DNA from: JAYZQT01 sp964412235
Lineage (GTDB): Bacteria > Pseudomonadota > Alphaproteobacteria > MPNO01 > UBA830
DNA length: 64,000 bases
Reading direction: 5' to 3'
NCBI GenBank assembly: GCA_964412235.1
Contig: CAYPNT010000005.1
Span: 6,870-70,869, forward strand
Shown: positions 8,168-16,682 of the stretch, piece by piece
Numbering within the stretch: the stretch's first letter is position 1
Layout of the letters: each line of letters starts with the position of its first letter
Notes under the pieces: generated by a model
Seen by the model: the letters and a program-made list of their open reading frames with translations, nothing else
Databases searched by the model: none
Told to the model about the DNA's origin: nothing
Made by a program: the position numbers and the translations under genes

Positions 8168-9835
8168 ATGGATGGCATTGCCGGGCAAAGGTCCTATCGT
8201 GATCTGCAAGAGCACATAGCGGAACTAGAAAAACGCGATTTGCTCCACGTTATCGATCATCCTGTCAACAAGGATACTGAAATGTCCGCGTTAGTTCGTT
8301 GGCAATTTCGAGGTGGCTTGCGAGAAGAAGATCGAAAGGCCTTTCTCTTTACAAATGTCACCGACTCCCAGGGACGCAAATATGATATTCCCGTGGTCAT
8401 TGGAGCGCTAGCCGCCAATCAGGATATCTATGCGACCGGCATGGATGCGGCTGTTGAAGAGATTGCCGCTAAATGGCAAGCCGCAATTTCCAAACCTATT
8501 GCTCCCAAATTGCTCAATGAGGCACCGTGTCAAGACGTTGTTATTGAAGGAAATGACTTGTTGAAGGAAGATGGTGGCCTCGTCCGATTGCCTATACCGC
8601 TCTCTACGCCAGGGTTTGATTCCTCTCCCACATTAGCCGCTACAAACGTGATAACCCGCAATCCAGATACTGGCACTCAAAATATGGGTACCTATCGTGC
8701 AGGTCTCAAATCATCTAACCGCCTTGTCGTGCGCATGGCGACCCGAGTGGGCGGGGCGGAGGGTTACATGCATTGGCAAACGCACAAGTCTCGCGGAGAA
8801 AAATTGCCGTGTGCCATAGTGGTTGGGTGTCCGCCATATGTCGCATTCATGGGTCCGCAAAAACTCCCTGTCGGTGTTGAAGAATTGCACGTCGCGGGTG
8901 GCCTGGCTGGACAAGCCATCAACGTGGTGCGTGCTCGAACCGTCGACTTAGTGGTACCCGCTGAAGCAGAGCTCGTAATAGAAGGCCTCGTTGATACAGA
9001 AATGCTCGAGCCCGAAGGTCCATTTGGTGAAAGCCATGGCCATGTTGCGTTGGAAGAGTTGAATTTGCCTATGCATGTAACGGCCATTACGCACCGGAAG
9101 AAAGCGGTAATTCCCTCCTACATTTCGCAAGTTGCGCCATCAGAAAGTTCCGTAATCAAACGCGTCGCATATGAACCGTTATTTCTCGCCCATTTGCGAG
9201 ATCATTTGGGGATAAAGGGCATACGAAAAGTTCAATTACATGAGCCTCTTACGGGATTACTTCGTGTTACAATTATTTCTGTTGATCCGGAGACGCCGAG
9301 GACCGAGGTGTGGCGTGCGTTATACGGCGCTGCTAGCTTCAAAGGCGATTGCGGAAAAATTACCATCGCCGTTAATGAAGATATCGACGCCGACAATGCC
9401 GACGCTGTTTTGTGGGCGATGGCATACCGCCTCAACCCTGCTGAGGATGTTGAGGTTTTGCCGCATCGCGGGCAGGGTCACGGACCTAAGCGTGAGACAT
9501 ATGGTGAAGAGGATTCCACCCTTTTAATTGATGCTACGATGAAAGCGCCTATGCCGCCCCTGGCACTGCCTACAAAGCCCTATATGGAGGCTGGGAAGGA
9601 GCTCTGGGAAAAACTTGGACTTCCCACGCTTCGTCCCGAGTCTCCGTGGCACGGATATTCTCTTGGCGATTGGTCAAAATCATGGACAGAGGCGGCCGAA
9701 CGCGCAACTGCGGGTGACTGGCCGGAGAACGGCCGTCGTACGTTGCAGAGACAGGTTCCCGCAGATGTTAAACCGGAGACATCCGTGCGCGAGGTTGAAG
9801 ACGGATGGAAAGATGAGCTGGAATGGAAAAAATAG
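8168..9835 (+). CDS. UbiD family decarboxylase (copy 1)
   Basis: A 555-residue UbiD-like protein. ATG 8168 is chosen because GGAG at 8156-8159 precedes it by eight bases and the protein then starts like its paralogue (RSYRDLQEHIAELEKRDLL). Family landmarks are GTYRAGLKSSNRL, with the Arg that contacts prenylated FMN, and EPEGPFGESHGH, which contains conserved acidic active-site residues. UbiD enzymes use prFMN, made by a UbiX prenyltransferase not seen here, to add or remove CO2 on aromatic or alpha,beta-unsaturated acids. It heads an operon with a PPOX protein and a two-subunit ThDP enzyme. A second UbiD lies at 52737-54362. The natural substrate is unknown. Confidence 0.9.
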   Translation: MDGIAGQRSYRDLQEHIAELEKRDLLHVIDHPVNKDTEMSALVRWQFRGGLREEDRKAFLFTNVTDSQGRKYDIPVVIGALAANQDIYATGMDAAVEEIAAKWQAAISKPIAPKLLNEAPCQDVVIEGNDLLKEDGGLVRLPIPLSTPGFDSSPTLAATNVITRNPDTGTQNMGTYRAGLKSSNRLVVRMATRVGGAEGYMHWQTHKSRGEKLPCAIVVGCPPYVAFMGPQKLPVGVEELHVAGGLAGQAINVVRARTVDLVVPAEAELVIEGLVDTEMLEPEGPFGESHGHVALEELNLPMHVTAITHRKKAVIPSYISQVAPSESSVIKRVAYEPLFLAHLRDHLGIKGIRKVQLHEPLTGLLRVTIISVDPETPRTEVWRALYGAASFKGDCGKITIAVNEDIDADNADAVLWAMAYRLNPAEDVEVLPHRGQGHGPKRETYGEEDSTLLIDATMKAPMPPLALPTKPYMEAGKELWEKLGLPTLRPESPWHGYSLGDWSKSWTEAAERATAGDWPENGRRTLQRQVPADVKPETSVREVEDGWKDELEWKK

Positions 9836-9865
9836 GGTAGTCGCGAAAACATAAGGGATTCCAAC

Positions 9866-10351
9866 ATGAATGGAGCAGAAAGACGAGACTTTGTCCGGAA
9901 ACACCGGACGGCGGTGTTCGGTTATCCACGAAAGGAACACGGTCCCTCTATGTCTTGTGTATATTATGTGATGGATGGCGAAGACATTCTCGTCTCATCC
10001 ATGTTGGGCCGAGCTAAGCCCAAAGCTGTTACTCGGGACCCTCGTGTTTCACTATGTATTCTCGATGAGAAATGGCCATTGACGTACATTACAGTATACG
10101 GAAATGCTACTGTGGAAGAGCGAGGCGGAGACGATTTACTTATTGCTGTGTGCGAACTCATGGCTGAGCAGGTCATGCCGCACGATGAACGAGAAAAGCT
10201 TAGAAAACTTGCGATTGAGGAAGAACGGTGCGTTATCCGAATAGTCCCCGAAACGACCTTTGAAACACCCCCTCGACACGTTCACACCCCCGATGATGTT
10301 GACACGTTATCCCATTGGCTCGGCAATACTTTGCCATGGAATTCGGCATGA
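9866..10351 (+). CDS. Pyridoxamine 5'-phosphate oxidase-like (PPOX) flavin-binding protein
   Basis: A 161-residue split-barrel protein. An N-terminal strand RRDFVRKHRTAVFGYP, then YYVMDGEDILVSSMLGRAKPKAVTR and VSLCILDEKWPLTYITVYGNATVEE, match the PPOX/F420- or FMN-binding family, including the charged segment (about 48-55) that usually contacts the cofactor phosphate. It may be an FMN, F420 or haem-binding oxidoreductase or a flavin carrier. It sits 30 bases after UbiD and overlaps the next gene by ATGA, so it is co-transcribed with both. A role with UbiD flavin chemistry is only a guess. Confidence 0.8.
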   Translation: MNGAERRDFVRKHRTAVFGYPRKEHGPSMSCVYYVMDGEDILVSSMLGRAKPKAVTRDPRVSLCILDEKWPLTYITVYGNATVEERGGDDLLIAVCELMAEQVMPHDEREKLRKLAIEEERCVIRIVPETTFETPPRHVHTPDDVDTLSHWLGNTLPWNSA

Positions 10352-10872
10352 GTGGCCCTGTTGCGCGTGAAGATTACTCTAAACGAATTTTTAATAAGCT
10401 GGCGGATGCAGGCGTCACTCTGTTCTCTTACGTTCCTGATTTCGGGAATGCTGAGATCATTAATTTGGCCGAGGAAGATAACAGAACGACTGTGGCTCTG
10501 CTTTCCAGCGAGCAAGAGGGCGTAGCGCTCAGCGCAGGTGCCGATTTAGTGAATGGGCGCGCTGTTTTACTTATGCAATCCTCCGGGGTCGGTAATTGTG
10601 TCAACATGCTGTCACTTGTTAAGGCCGGGCGTTTTCCCCTCCTCATGATTGTGACAATGCGCGGAGACTATGGGGAGCAGAACCCATGGCAATATCCGAT
10701 GGGCCAAGCAGTTGAACCAGTTTTGGAAGCAATGGGAGTGCAATGCCTATGGGTGCGAAGGGTCGCCGATTTAGACGACGCGCTTGATGCAGCCATTTCC
10801 GCTGTTTTCACAGCCGGACAGGGGGTGGCTTTGATTCTGTCACAAAAATTAATTGGCGCGAAGGTCTTTTAA
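10348..10872 (+). CDS. ThDP enzyme, Pyr-domain subunit (sulfopyruvate decarboxylase alpha-like)
   Basis: A 174-residue stand-alone pyrimidine-binding domain of a thiamine diphosphate enzyme. The start ATG 10348 overlaps the upstream stop in an ATGA arrangement, which favours it over in-frame codons further upstream. FNKLADAGVTLFSYVPD, then the SSEQEGVALSAGADLV stretch (about 53-68) with the catalytic-type Glu, and VLLMQSSGVGNCVNMLSL are typical of the alpha subunits of sulfopyruvate and phosphonopyruvate decarboxylases. Its partner is the next gene, one base downstream. Together they should form a 2-oxo-acid decarboxylase-like enzyme. Confidence 0.82.
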   Translation: MSGPVAREDYSKRIFNKLADAGVTLFSYVPDFGNAEIINLAEEDNRTTVALLSSEQEGVALSAGADLVNGRAVLLMQSSGVGNCVNMLSLVKAGRFPLLMIVTMRGDYGEQNPWQYPMGQAVEPVLEAMGVQCLWVRRVADLDDALDAAISAVFTAGQGVALILSQKLIGAKVF

Positions 10873-10873
10873 A

Positions 10874-11488
10874 ATGGTTGGTCCTACGTCCGTTGGAATG
10901 ATCGACCGCACGAGTATTTTGCCTCAATTATTTGCAGACCCTAATGACTATTTGATTATTACGGGGCTTGCGGGTGCCGCCAAGGATGCAGCCTCTTGGA
11001 CTGGTGATGCCGATAACTTATTAACATTTGGGGGTGCGATGGGGGGCGCTCTTCCGACCTCACTCGGGACTGCTTTATGTGCTCCTGAAAGGAACGTTTT
11101 GGTGATCACGGGTGACGCAGAACTCTTAATGAGTGCGGGCGCGCTGGCCACCACGGCATCGGCTCGCCCAGCCAACTTATCAATTGTGTGTATTGATAAT
11201 GCCCAACATGGCGAAACAGGTGGACAACCTAGTCATACGGCTATGCAGACTAACTTGTCATTGTTGGCCGAGGGAGCAGGAATACCATCGGTTATGACGT
11301 TATCGGCTCCTGAAAAGTTAGAAGAGGCGCGTCGGTTTTTGAAGGAAAAGCCGGGTCCTCGCTTCCTGTGTGTTCGCGTGAGGCCCGGCCCCCCATCGGA
11401 TTATAAACGGGATTGGGATTTGGTTCATTGTCGTGTGAGATTTAAAGCAGCACTTATTTCAACTGAAGACAGACAAACAAAAAGATAA
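10874..11488 (+). CDS. ThDP enzyme, PP-domain subunit (sulfopyruvate decarboxylase beta-like)
   Basis: A 204-residue stand-alone diphosphate-binding ThDP domain. FGGAMGGALPTSLGTALCAP (about 52-71) is followed by TGDAELLMSAGAL with GDAE at 80-83 and N109 (CIDNAQHGETGGQ). This is the split GDx...N metal/ThDP-diphosphate motif; the canonical third Gly is Ala here. It complements the Pyr-domain subunit one base upstream. Start ATG 10874 is preferred over an upstream in-frame start because it directly follows the previous stop. Sulfopyruvate decarboxylase (ComDE) is the closest functional model, but phosphonopyruvate or aryl-pyruvate substrates are possible. The last about 20 residues look atypical for the family. 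Confidence 0.82.
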   Translation: MVGPTSVGMIDRTSILPQLFADPNDYLIITGLAGAAKDAASWTGDADNLLTFGGAMGGALPTSLGTALCAPERNVLVITGDAELLMSAGALATTASARPANLSIVCIDNAQHGETGGQPSHTAMQTNLSLLAEGAGIPSVMTLSAPEKLEEARRFLKEKPGPRFLCVRVRPGPPSDYKRDWDLVHCRVRFKAALISTEDRQTKR

Positions 11489-11568
11489 CTTGCGGCGATT
11501 GTCGAACATTTGCGCGTCTCTCCCTCGCCATGTCTATCCGCGAGTTGGGTTTTCAAGTGTGTCAGGCT

Positions 11569-12621
11569 CTAACCCTCGTTCGGCATATTCATCCCAAGCG
11601 ATTGTGCCACGGCTTCAAGCCGGTTCCAGGTTCCTGCGGGCACGGGTATGCCGGACCGCTCTCGTCCTGCAAAAACCTTATCGCCTCGTTCACCAGGAAC
11701 GAGGATTTCGTCGACCCCGGAGGCCCGAGGCAGCGTTTTTACTGCGCTCGCGAGTCGGTCGACTTCGCGCGCGTAATCAGAAATATCGCCGAATTTTGAG
11801 AGGTCCACCGCTATTACAAGGCCATTTTGCATGTGCAGGTCGCCGTTCGGTGCGCCTTCCAGGAACGGTGCTATGAGCGGATTTCCAACGGTTAGGCTTG
11901 CCAGGCATTCGAACATTAGGGAGAGGCCACCTCCCTTGTGTCCTCCAAGGGCGGTGGGTATTGCCGCTTTCGACGGATCCGTTGTCGGATCGCCCTTGCT
12001 ATCTATTGCCCAACCTTCACCTAGGGGACTATTCGTATCGCGAGCAAGTTGGATTTTTCCCATAGATTGTGTTGCGGTCGCCATATCGAGCATTAAGGGC
12101 GCGTGTTTTGAGCCAGGTACCGCGATCGCGATTGGGCTTGTCGCGATACCCGCGGATCGCGCGCCTGGATAGGCCATATTGGGACGAGATACATTGATCA
12201 CGATACCCGCCATTCCTTCTGCGGTGATTTCCAAAGCAAAATATCCGACGGCACCCATATGTGTGGCTTTTCGGACACAGCATAGGCCTATTCCTGCCTT
12301 CGATGCTTTTTCTAAAGCGATTTCCGTGCCGCGAGAAAGCGCTACCTGTCCAAAAGCGTGGTCCGCATCTAAGACGGCGGCCGCGAGTAGATCCGTAGTT
12401 ATATGCATTTGCGGCGTGGGGTTGTTCACACCACTATCCACGCGCGCAATATAGCCGGGGATACGCAATACCCCATGTGAATCGACACCCCGCATGTTTG
12501 CCCATACTAAGACTTTACTTACCAATGCAGCGTCGTGCCGCGGTAATCCTTTTTTCGCGAACACCTCTACGACGAAGGCGGTTAGCCGCTGTTGTGAAAT
12601 CAATCGTGTTTCTGGATCCAT
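11569..12621 (-). CDS. Ldh-family NAD(P)-dependent 2-hydroxyacid dehydrogenase (malate/lactate/sulfolactate type)
   Basis: A 350-residue member of the malate/L-lactate/ureidoglycolate/L-sulfolactate dehydrogenase family, which is unrelated to classical LDH. Landmarks are GVDSHGVLRIPGY with H49, the KATHMGAVGYFA segment with H121, NVSRPNMAYPGARSAGIATSPIA and GGHKGGGLSLM. These enzymes oxidise 2-hydroxyacids to 2-oxoacids. It converges on the split ThDP decarboxylase with an 80-base gap, so a hydroxyacid to oxoacid to aldehyde route is plausible. L-sulfolactate via ComC and ComDE is the known precedent. It lies divergent from the alpha/beta hydrolase at 12716. Confidence 0.88.
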   Translation of the reverse strand: MDPETRLISQQRLTAFVVEVFAKKGLPRHDAALVSKVLVWANMRGVDSHGVLRIPGYIARVDSGVNNPTPQMHITTDLLAAAVLDADHAFGQVALSRGTEIALEKASKAGIGLCCVRKATHMGAVGYFALEITAEGMAGIVINVSRPNMAYPGARSAGIATSPIAIAVPGSKHAPLMLDMATATQSMGKIQLARDTNSPLGEGWAIDSKGDPTTDPSKAAIPTALGGHKGGGLSLMFECLASLTVGNPLIAPFLEGAPNGDLHMQNGLVIAVDLSKFGDISDYAREVDRLASAVKTLPRASGVDEILVPGERGDKVFAGRERSGIPVPAGTWNRLEAVAQSLGMNMPNEG

Positions 12622-12715
12622 GGGCGACCTAATATCAAGGGTTGTCTGTTTGGTCCAGCGTTGCCGAAGTTGGTTTCATGGGCGTATAAACTGATAAAAC
12701 CCTCGGAGGTGAGTT

Positions 12716-13609
12716 TTGGAACAAGCAGTTTCCTTTAAGTCTGGCAAAAATGGCGAGCTGAATATTTCAGGGGTCATACACATTCCCGATGATTTGGGAC
12801 AGGGAGAAAAACGCCCAGCCGTTCTTGTATTACATGGATTTGGAAGCCGAAAGGACGCCGAAAATGTGAAGGGCCCCACGAATATGTTTATGGGATGGGG
12901 GTATGTTGTTCTGAGATTTGACATGCGCGGTTGTGGCGAAAGCGATGGAATTTTTGGACACTTGCTGTGCCTTGACCAAGTGGAGGACACACAATCGGCA
13001 ATCACATTTCTGCAATCTCGGCCAGAAGTAGATCCCGATAAAATAGCAGTCGTTGGATCAAGCTTTGGTGCTGCCGTCGCAGTCTATACAGCTGGAGTTG
13101 ACGATCGAGTTGCTGCGGTGATCTCCTCGGGGGGTTGGGGAAATGGGGAACGCAAATTTCGTGGTCAGCATTCTACCGCCGAGGCGTGGGCGGCGTTCAC
13201 AAAAATGCTGGAGGAGGGGAAAAAACATCGCGAGGAAACGGGAGAGCCTATGATGGTCGATCGTTTTGCAATAGTGCCAATACCCCAGCATTTGAGGAAG
13301 AATATGCCATCGGGTTCCGTCGAAAAATTCACAGCCGACACCGCTCTGGGTATGATGGAATTTAATGCTGAAAATGTGATTGCGAATATCGCCCCCCGAC
13401 CCGTACTCCTGCTGCATAGCTCTGTAGATTCTGTGACACCCACCGAGCAATCGGTTGAAATGTTTAAGCGTGCCGGACAGCCCACGGATCTGCATCTAAC
13501 CGCGGATACCGACCATTTTATGATGGCTGAATCAAATACGCGAGTGATCAAAATTATTGAAGATTGGCTTGAAAGATACTTTTCTGTTACCGGGGACAAT
13601 AATGCTTGA
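12716..13609 (+). CDS. Alpha/beta hydrolase (dipeptidyl-peptidase/meta-cleavage-hydrolase-like)
   Basis: A 297-residue alpha/beta hydrolase. RPAVLVLHGFGSRKD (about 33-47) gives the oxyanion region and VVGSSFGAA the nucleophile elbow with S116. D238 (HSSVDSVTP) and H267 (DTDHFM) complete the triad. The start is a TTG at 12716 preceded by CGGAGGTGA; no better ATG fits that site. It overlaps the next gene, an HsaA-like hydroxylase, by eight bases, so both are translated together. That context hints at a C-C bond or ester hydrolase in an aromatic ring-cleavage route, though family members also include acetyl esterases. Confidence 0.82.
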   Translation: MEQAVSFKSGKNGELNISGVIHIPDDLGQGEKRPAVLVLHGFGSRKDAENVKGPTNMFMGWGYVVLRFDMRGCGESDGIFGHLLCLDQVEDTQSAITFLQSRPEVDPDKIAVVGSSFGAAVAVYTAGVDDRVAAVISSGGWGNGERKFRGQHSTAEAWAAFTKMLEEGKKHREETGEPMMVDRFAIVPIPQHLRKNMPSGSVEKFTADTALGMMEFNAENVIANIAPRPVLLLHSSVDSVTPTEQSVEMFKRAGQPTDLHLTADTDHFMMAESNTRVIKIIEDWLERYFSVTGDNNA

Positions 13610-14804
13610 CGGTATACACTCATCGAATGACACCAAAGTCACGGAAATCGCCCTCGTAGAAAAGGCGCGGGCGATGGCGCCTATCCTGGAAGAACGCGCC
13701 CGTAAAGCGGAAAAAGAACGTCGAATTTCAACAGAAACGGATCGCGAATTTCGAGAAGCAGGATTTTATGCTGCTCTTCAGCCACGCCGGTATGGCGGAC
13801 TTGAGCTGGATTACGGTGCACAAACGCAATTTGCAATTGAGCTCAGTCGAGTTTGCGCTTCAAGCGGCTGGGTCGCGGGTATTCTAGCATGTCACGGATG
13901 GATAGCCGGAATGTTCCCGGATGAAGCTCAATCGGAAATTTGGGGACGGGATCCCACTGCAAAAATCGCGACGTCGTTTTTGCCGATAAATGCAAAAGTC
14001 GAGGGCTCAGAGGCCGGACTTCGTGTCAGTGGTCGTTGGCGCTTTTCCAGTGGCGTCGATCATTGTGGTTGGGCAATTTTGCTCGCAATGGCCCAGGGTG
14101 ATGGCGACCTCCCTCCAAACCCTGTATTTGTTATTGTTAATCTGCAGTCCTGCTTGGTTGAAGACACATGGCATAGTACAGGCCTCGCCGCGACGGGTAG
14201 CAACGACATCGTGGTTGATGACCTTAAAGTGCCACCGCACCGTGTTATGCCTATTGTTAATCTCAGGGGTGAAGATACGCCTGGCTATTTGGCAAGCGGA
14301 AACTATCTCTACAAACTACCCTTATTCGCTGTATTTCCATTCAACATTATCGGGCCAGCCATAGGCGCAGCCCACGGAGCCCTCGATCGGATCGTGTCCG
14401 AGCTTTCAAAAAGACAGACAGTCACCGGGACCGATCTTTCACGGGTCGCAACCGTGCACCAAAGAATTGGGAAGGCCACGGCACTGTTAGACGCGGCTTA
14501 TGCACTTCTAGGCCGGATACGTTCGGATATTATCACTAAAGGCCATGATGGTCTTGAATTTGAGATGACGCATCGCGCACGCTATCGGCTAGGCTTGGGA
14601 CACATTGCGCAGAACTGCTGCCAGGCGGTTGATGAATTGCTTCCCTTGACAGGCGGCCGCGGTCTGGAAACATCGCATCCTGTTCAGAGGGCCTGGCGAG
14701 ACGTTCACGCTGTCGCACAACATATTGGCCTCGTCTGGGATCTACAGACCACGCTTTTTGGCAATATTTTGATGGGTCACGGTAGTCCAGACCCAAAACT
14801 ATAA
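13602..14804 (+). CDS. Acyl-CoA-dehydrogenase-fold flavin monooxygenase (HsaA/HpaH-like)
   Basis: A 400-residue protein with the acyl-CoA dehydrogenase fold: FREAGFYAALQPRRYGGLELD near the N-terminus, a central beta domain RVSGRWRFSSGVDHCGWAILLA, and a C-terminal helical domain ending HPVQRAWRDVHAVAQHIGLVWD. The WRFSSGVDHCGW motif and the HAVAQHI ending are typical of group D flavin monooxygenases such as HsaA and p-hydroxyphenylacetate C2 hydroxylase, which use reduced flavin from a partner. No flavin reductase gene is adjacent. ATG 13602 lies inside the end of the hydrolase gene; an upstream in-frame ATG at 13557 would force a larger overlap. It likely ortho-hydroxylates a phenol before ring cleavage. 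Confidence 0.8.
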   Translation: MLDGIHSSNDTKVTEIALVEKARAMAPILEERARKAEKERRISTETDREFREAGFYAALQPRRYGGLELDYGAQTQFAIELSRVCASSGWVAGILACHGWIAGMFPDEAQSEIWGRDPTAKIATSFLPINAKVEGSEAGLRVSGRWRFSSGVDHCGWAILLAMAQGDGDLPPNPVFVIVNLQSCLVEDTWHSTGLAATGSNDIVVDDLKVPPHRVMPIVNLRGEDTPGYLASGNYLYKLPLFAVFPFNIIGPAIGAAHGALDRIVSELSKRQTVTGTDLSRVATVHQRIGKATALLDAAYALLGRIRSDIITKGHDGLEFEMTHRARYRLGLGHIAQNCCQAVDELLPLTGGRGLETSHPVQRAWRDVHAVAQHIGLVWDLQTTLFGNILMGHGSPDPKL

Positions 14805-14805
14805 A

Positions 14806-15660
14806 CTAGTTGCCAATACCAATCTCGAATTCACCGATTTGATCACAGTGAAAATGCAGTTTGTCTCCTGCTTTCACCTCGCTGACGCCCTCTGGGGAGC
14901 CAGTGTATAATACGTCGCCCGGATACAACGTGTAATATTCGGAGGCATATTCAATTAGTTCCCGAATGCTCAACACTTGATCTGAGGTGTTCGCGTTTTG
15001 CTTGACCTCTCCGTTGACCGACCCCCAAAAAGAAACGTTGTCCGGATCCGGAATTTCATCGGCTGTAACAAGCCAAGGTCCGAGGACGGCATATCCATCG
15101 CAAGATTTTCGAGCACTCCTATCCTCTGGTCCGCGAACTGTCATATCTAATCCCAAGGTATATCCCGCGATTACTTCCAGAGCGTCGGCTTGGCGGACCC
15201 GGCTACACTCTTTTCCTATAATAATTACAAACTCGAATTCGTGATCGTTGCGGCGTTCGGGAAAGCGGATGGGTATTAAATCTGATGGGCCGATCAGAGC
15301 GGTATTTGATTTTAGAAAAATACCGGCCTCTTTAATTTTGGTGGTTCGCTCTATATGGCGGATCCCTGGATCTGCTTGAGCTTCATCAATATGGGCTTTG
15401 TAGTTTACGGGAGCTGCCATAATTTTACCCGGCCGTGCAATCGGTGGAAGGAGATTGACAGCGTTCAATGGTATTGGTTCCGAAGTGTCCGCCATTTCTC
15501 GTAACGGTTCCTGCCAGTCCGTCAAACCTGATATGACGGCGTCAGACTTTGAAACGTACGGATGAGCCGCACGCATTTCTTCTTGGGCTCGCGTTACATC
15601 ATGGATGCCGTTGCCGCGCACAATACCCAGTTGGTCGTCATTGTACCTGCAGAGTTTCAT
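14806..15660 (-). CDS. Fumarylacetoacetate hydrolase family protein
   Basis: A 284-residue FAH-family enzyme. RPGKIMAAPVNYKAH (about 76-90), then HEFEFVIIIGKE carrying the metal-binding Glu pair, GYTLGLDMTVRGPEDRSARKSCDGYAVLGPW, and YPGDVLYTGSPEGVSEVKAGD form the canonical series. Relatives hydrolyse acylpyruvates or act as 2-hydroxypentadienoate hydratases or decarboxylases in meta-cleavage pathways. A strong ribosome site, AAGGAGG, lies five bases before the start on the minus strand. It is encoded opposite to, and between, the HsaA-like hydroxylase and the extradiol dioxygenase, from which it is divergent across 99 bases. Confidence 0.9.
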   Translation of the reverse strand: MKLCRYNDDQLGIVRGNGIHDVTRAQEEMRAAHPYVSKSDAVISGLTDWQEPLREMADTSEPIPLNAVNLLPPIARPGKIMAAPVNYKAHIDEAQADPGIRHIERTTKIKEAGIFLKSNTALIGPSDLIPIRFPERRNDHEFEFVIIIGKECSRVRQADALEVIAGYTLGLDMTVRGPEDRSARKSCDGYAVLGPWLVTADEIPDPDNVSFWGSVNGEVKQNANTSDQVLSIRELIEYASEYYTLYPGDVLYTGSPEGVSEVKAGDKLHFHCDQIGEFEIGIGN

Positions 15661-15759
15661 TTTTGCCTCCTTGAGCGATCAAAGTATTTATCTTTCCCGT
15701 TGTCACGCAAAATCATACCATGACAAAGGTAGATGGACGCATTTGGAGGGATTTAAAAA

Positions 15760-16635
15760 ATGGCTGATCCTATTGTTAAGGGACTGCATAGTGCTGAACT
15801 GGCTGTACCAGAATTGCGCGCGGCGACAAAATTTTATGTCGATTGCTGGGGCCTGACGGTTGCCGCGGAAGAAAACGGGTCAGTGTATTTGCGTGGCACC
15901 GGCGCTGAACATCACGCCTTAGTCTTAAGGGAAGGTCGCGAGAAGAAATTGCTCGCCGTAAATTTACTCGCCGAGGATAAAACTTCCGTCGATGGGCTTT
16001 ACGAGAGAGCAAAAAGTCTCGGCGCCTCCGTCGAAGCACCTAATGAGTTGGTCGGTCCAGCCGGAGGGTATGGTTTTGTTTTTTGTGATTTGCATGATCG
16101 CAAATATTACGTTTCTGCGGGTTTGAAAACGCATGAGAGCATGCCGTATTCAAAGGATACTCCCATTAAGCTCAGTCATGTGGTGCTAAATTCTCCCGAA
16201 CGGGAAGCCCAAAGTGAACAATTTATTGATTTTCTGGGTTTCAAATTGTCAGACAGAACCGGTTATATGGACTTTATACGCTGTAGCAGCGATCATCATG
16301 CAATTGCTTATACAGCGATAAACCGTCCCACAGTAAATCACTGTGCATTTGAAGTGCCTAGTCACGATGCGCTAATGCACGCGTCTGGTCGTATGAAAAG
16401 AGCAGGATACCCTGTTGAATGGGGTGTCGGCCGGCATGGACCCGGCGACAACATTTTTGCATATTTTATTGATCCTAACGAGTACGTAATAGAGTATACC
16501 GCAGAGGTGCAGCAGGTTGATGACAGCTATAAAGTTGGCATGCCCGAGGACTGGGTTCGACCAGCAGATTTCAACGGTGATGGGTGGGGGTTCGTCGAAC
16601 CAGCCTCCCAGCGGATGCATGCGGCGACACAATAA
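15760..16635 (+). CDS. Two-domain VOC protein, catechol extradiol dioxygenase type I
   Basis: A 291-residue protein with two vicinal-oxygen-chelate modules (about 5-120 and 134-250). The C-terminal module carries H140 (IKLSHVVL), H194 (VNHCAFEV) and E245 (YVIEYTAE), spaced as the 2-His-1-Glu iron ligands of type I extradiol dioxygenases such as 2,3-dihydroxybiphenyl dioxygenase. SDHHAIAY (about 177-184) is typical of the active site. It likely cleaves a catechol meta to the hydroxyls. GGAGGG at 15745-15750 marks the ribosome site. Its neighbours (HsaA-like hydroxylase, hydrolase, FAH) fit a meta-cleavage route. Confidence 0.87.
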   Translation: MADPIVKGLHSAELAVPELRAATKFYVDCWGLTVAAEENGSVYLRGTGAEHHALVLREGREKKLLAVNLLAEDKTSVDGLYERAKSLGASVEAPNELVGPAGGYGFVFCDLHDRKYYVSAGLKTHESMPYSKDTPIKLSHVVLNSPEREAQSEQFIDFLGFKLSDRTGYMDFIRCSSDHHAIAYTAINRPTVNHCAFEVPSHDALMHASGRMKRAGYPVEWGVGRHGPGDNIFAYFIDPNEYVIEYTAEVQQVDDSYKVGMPEDWVRPADFNGDGWGFVEPASQRMHAATQ

Positions 16636-16682
16636 TGGCGGGGTAGGTCAGCTTTATCTTACTTTACCTAAGGTCCCAATGA

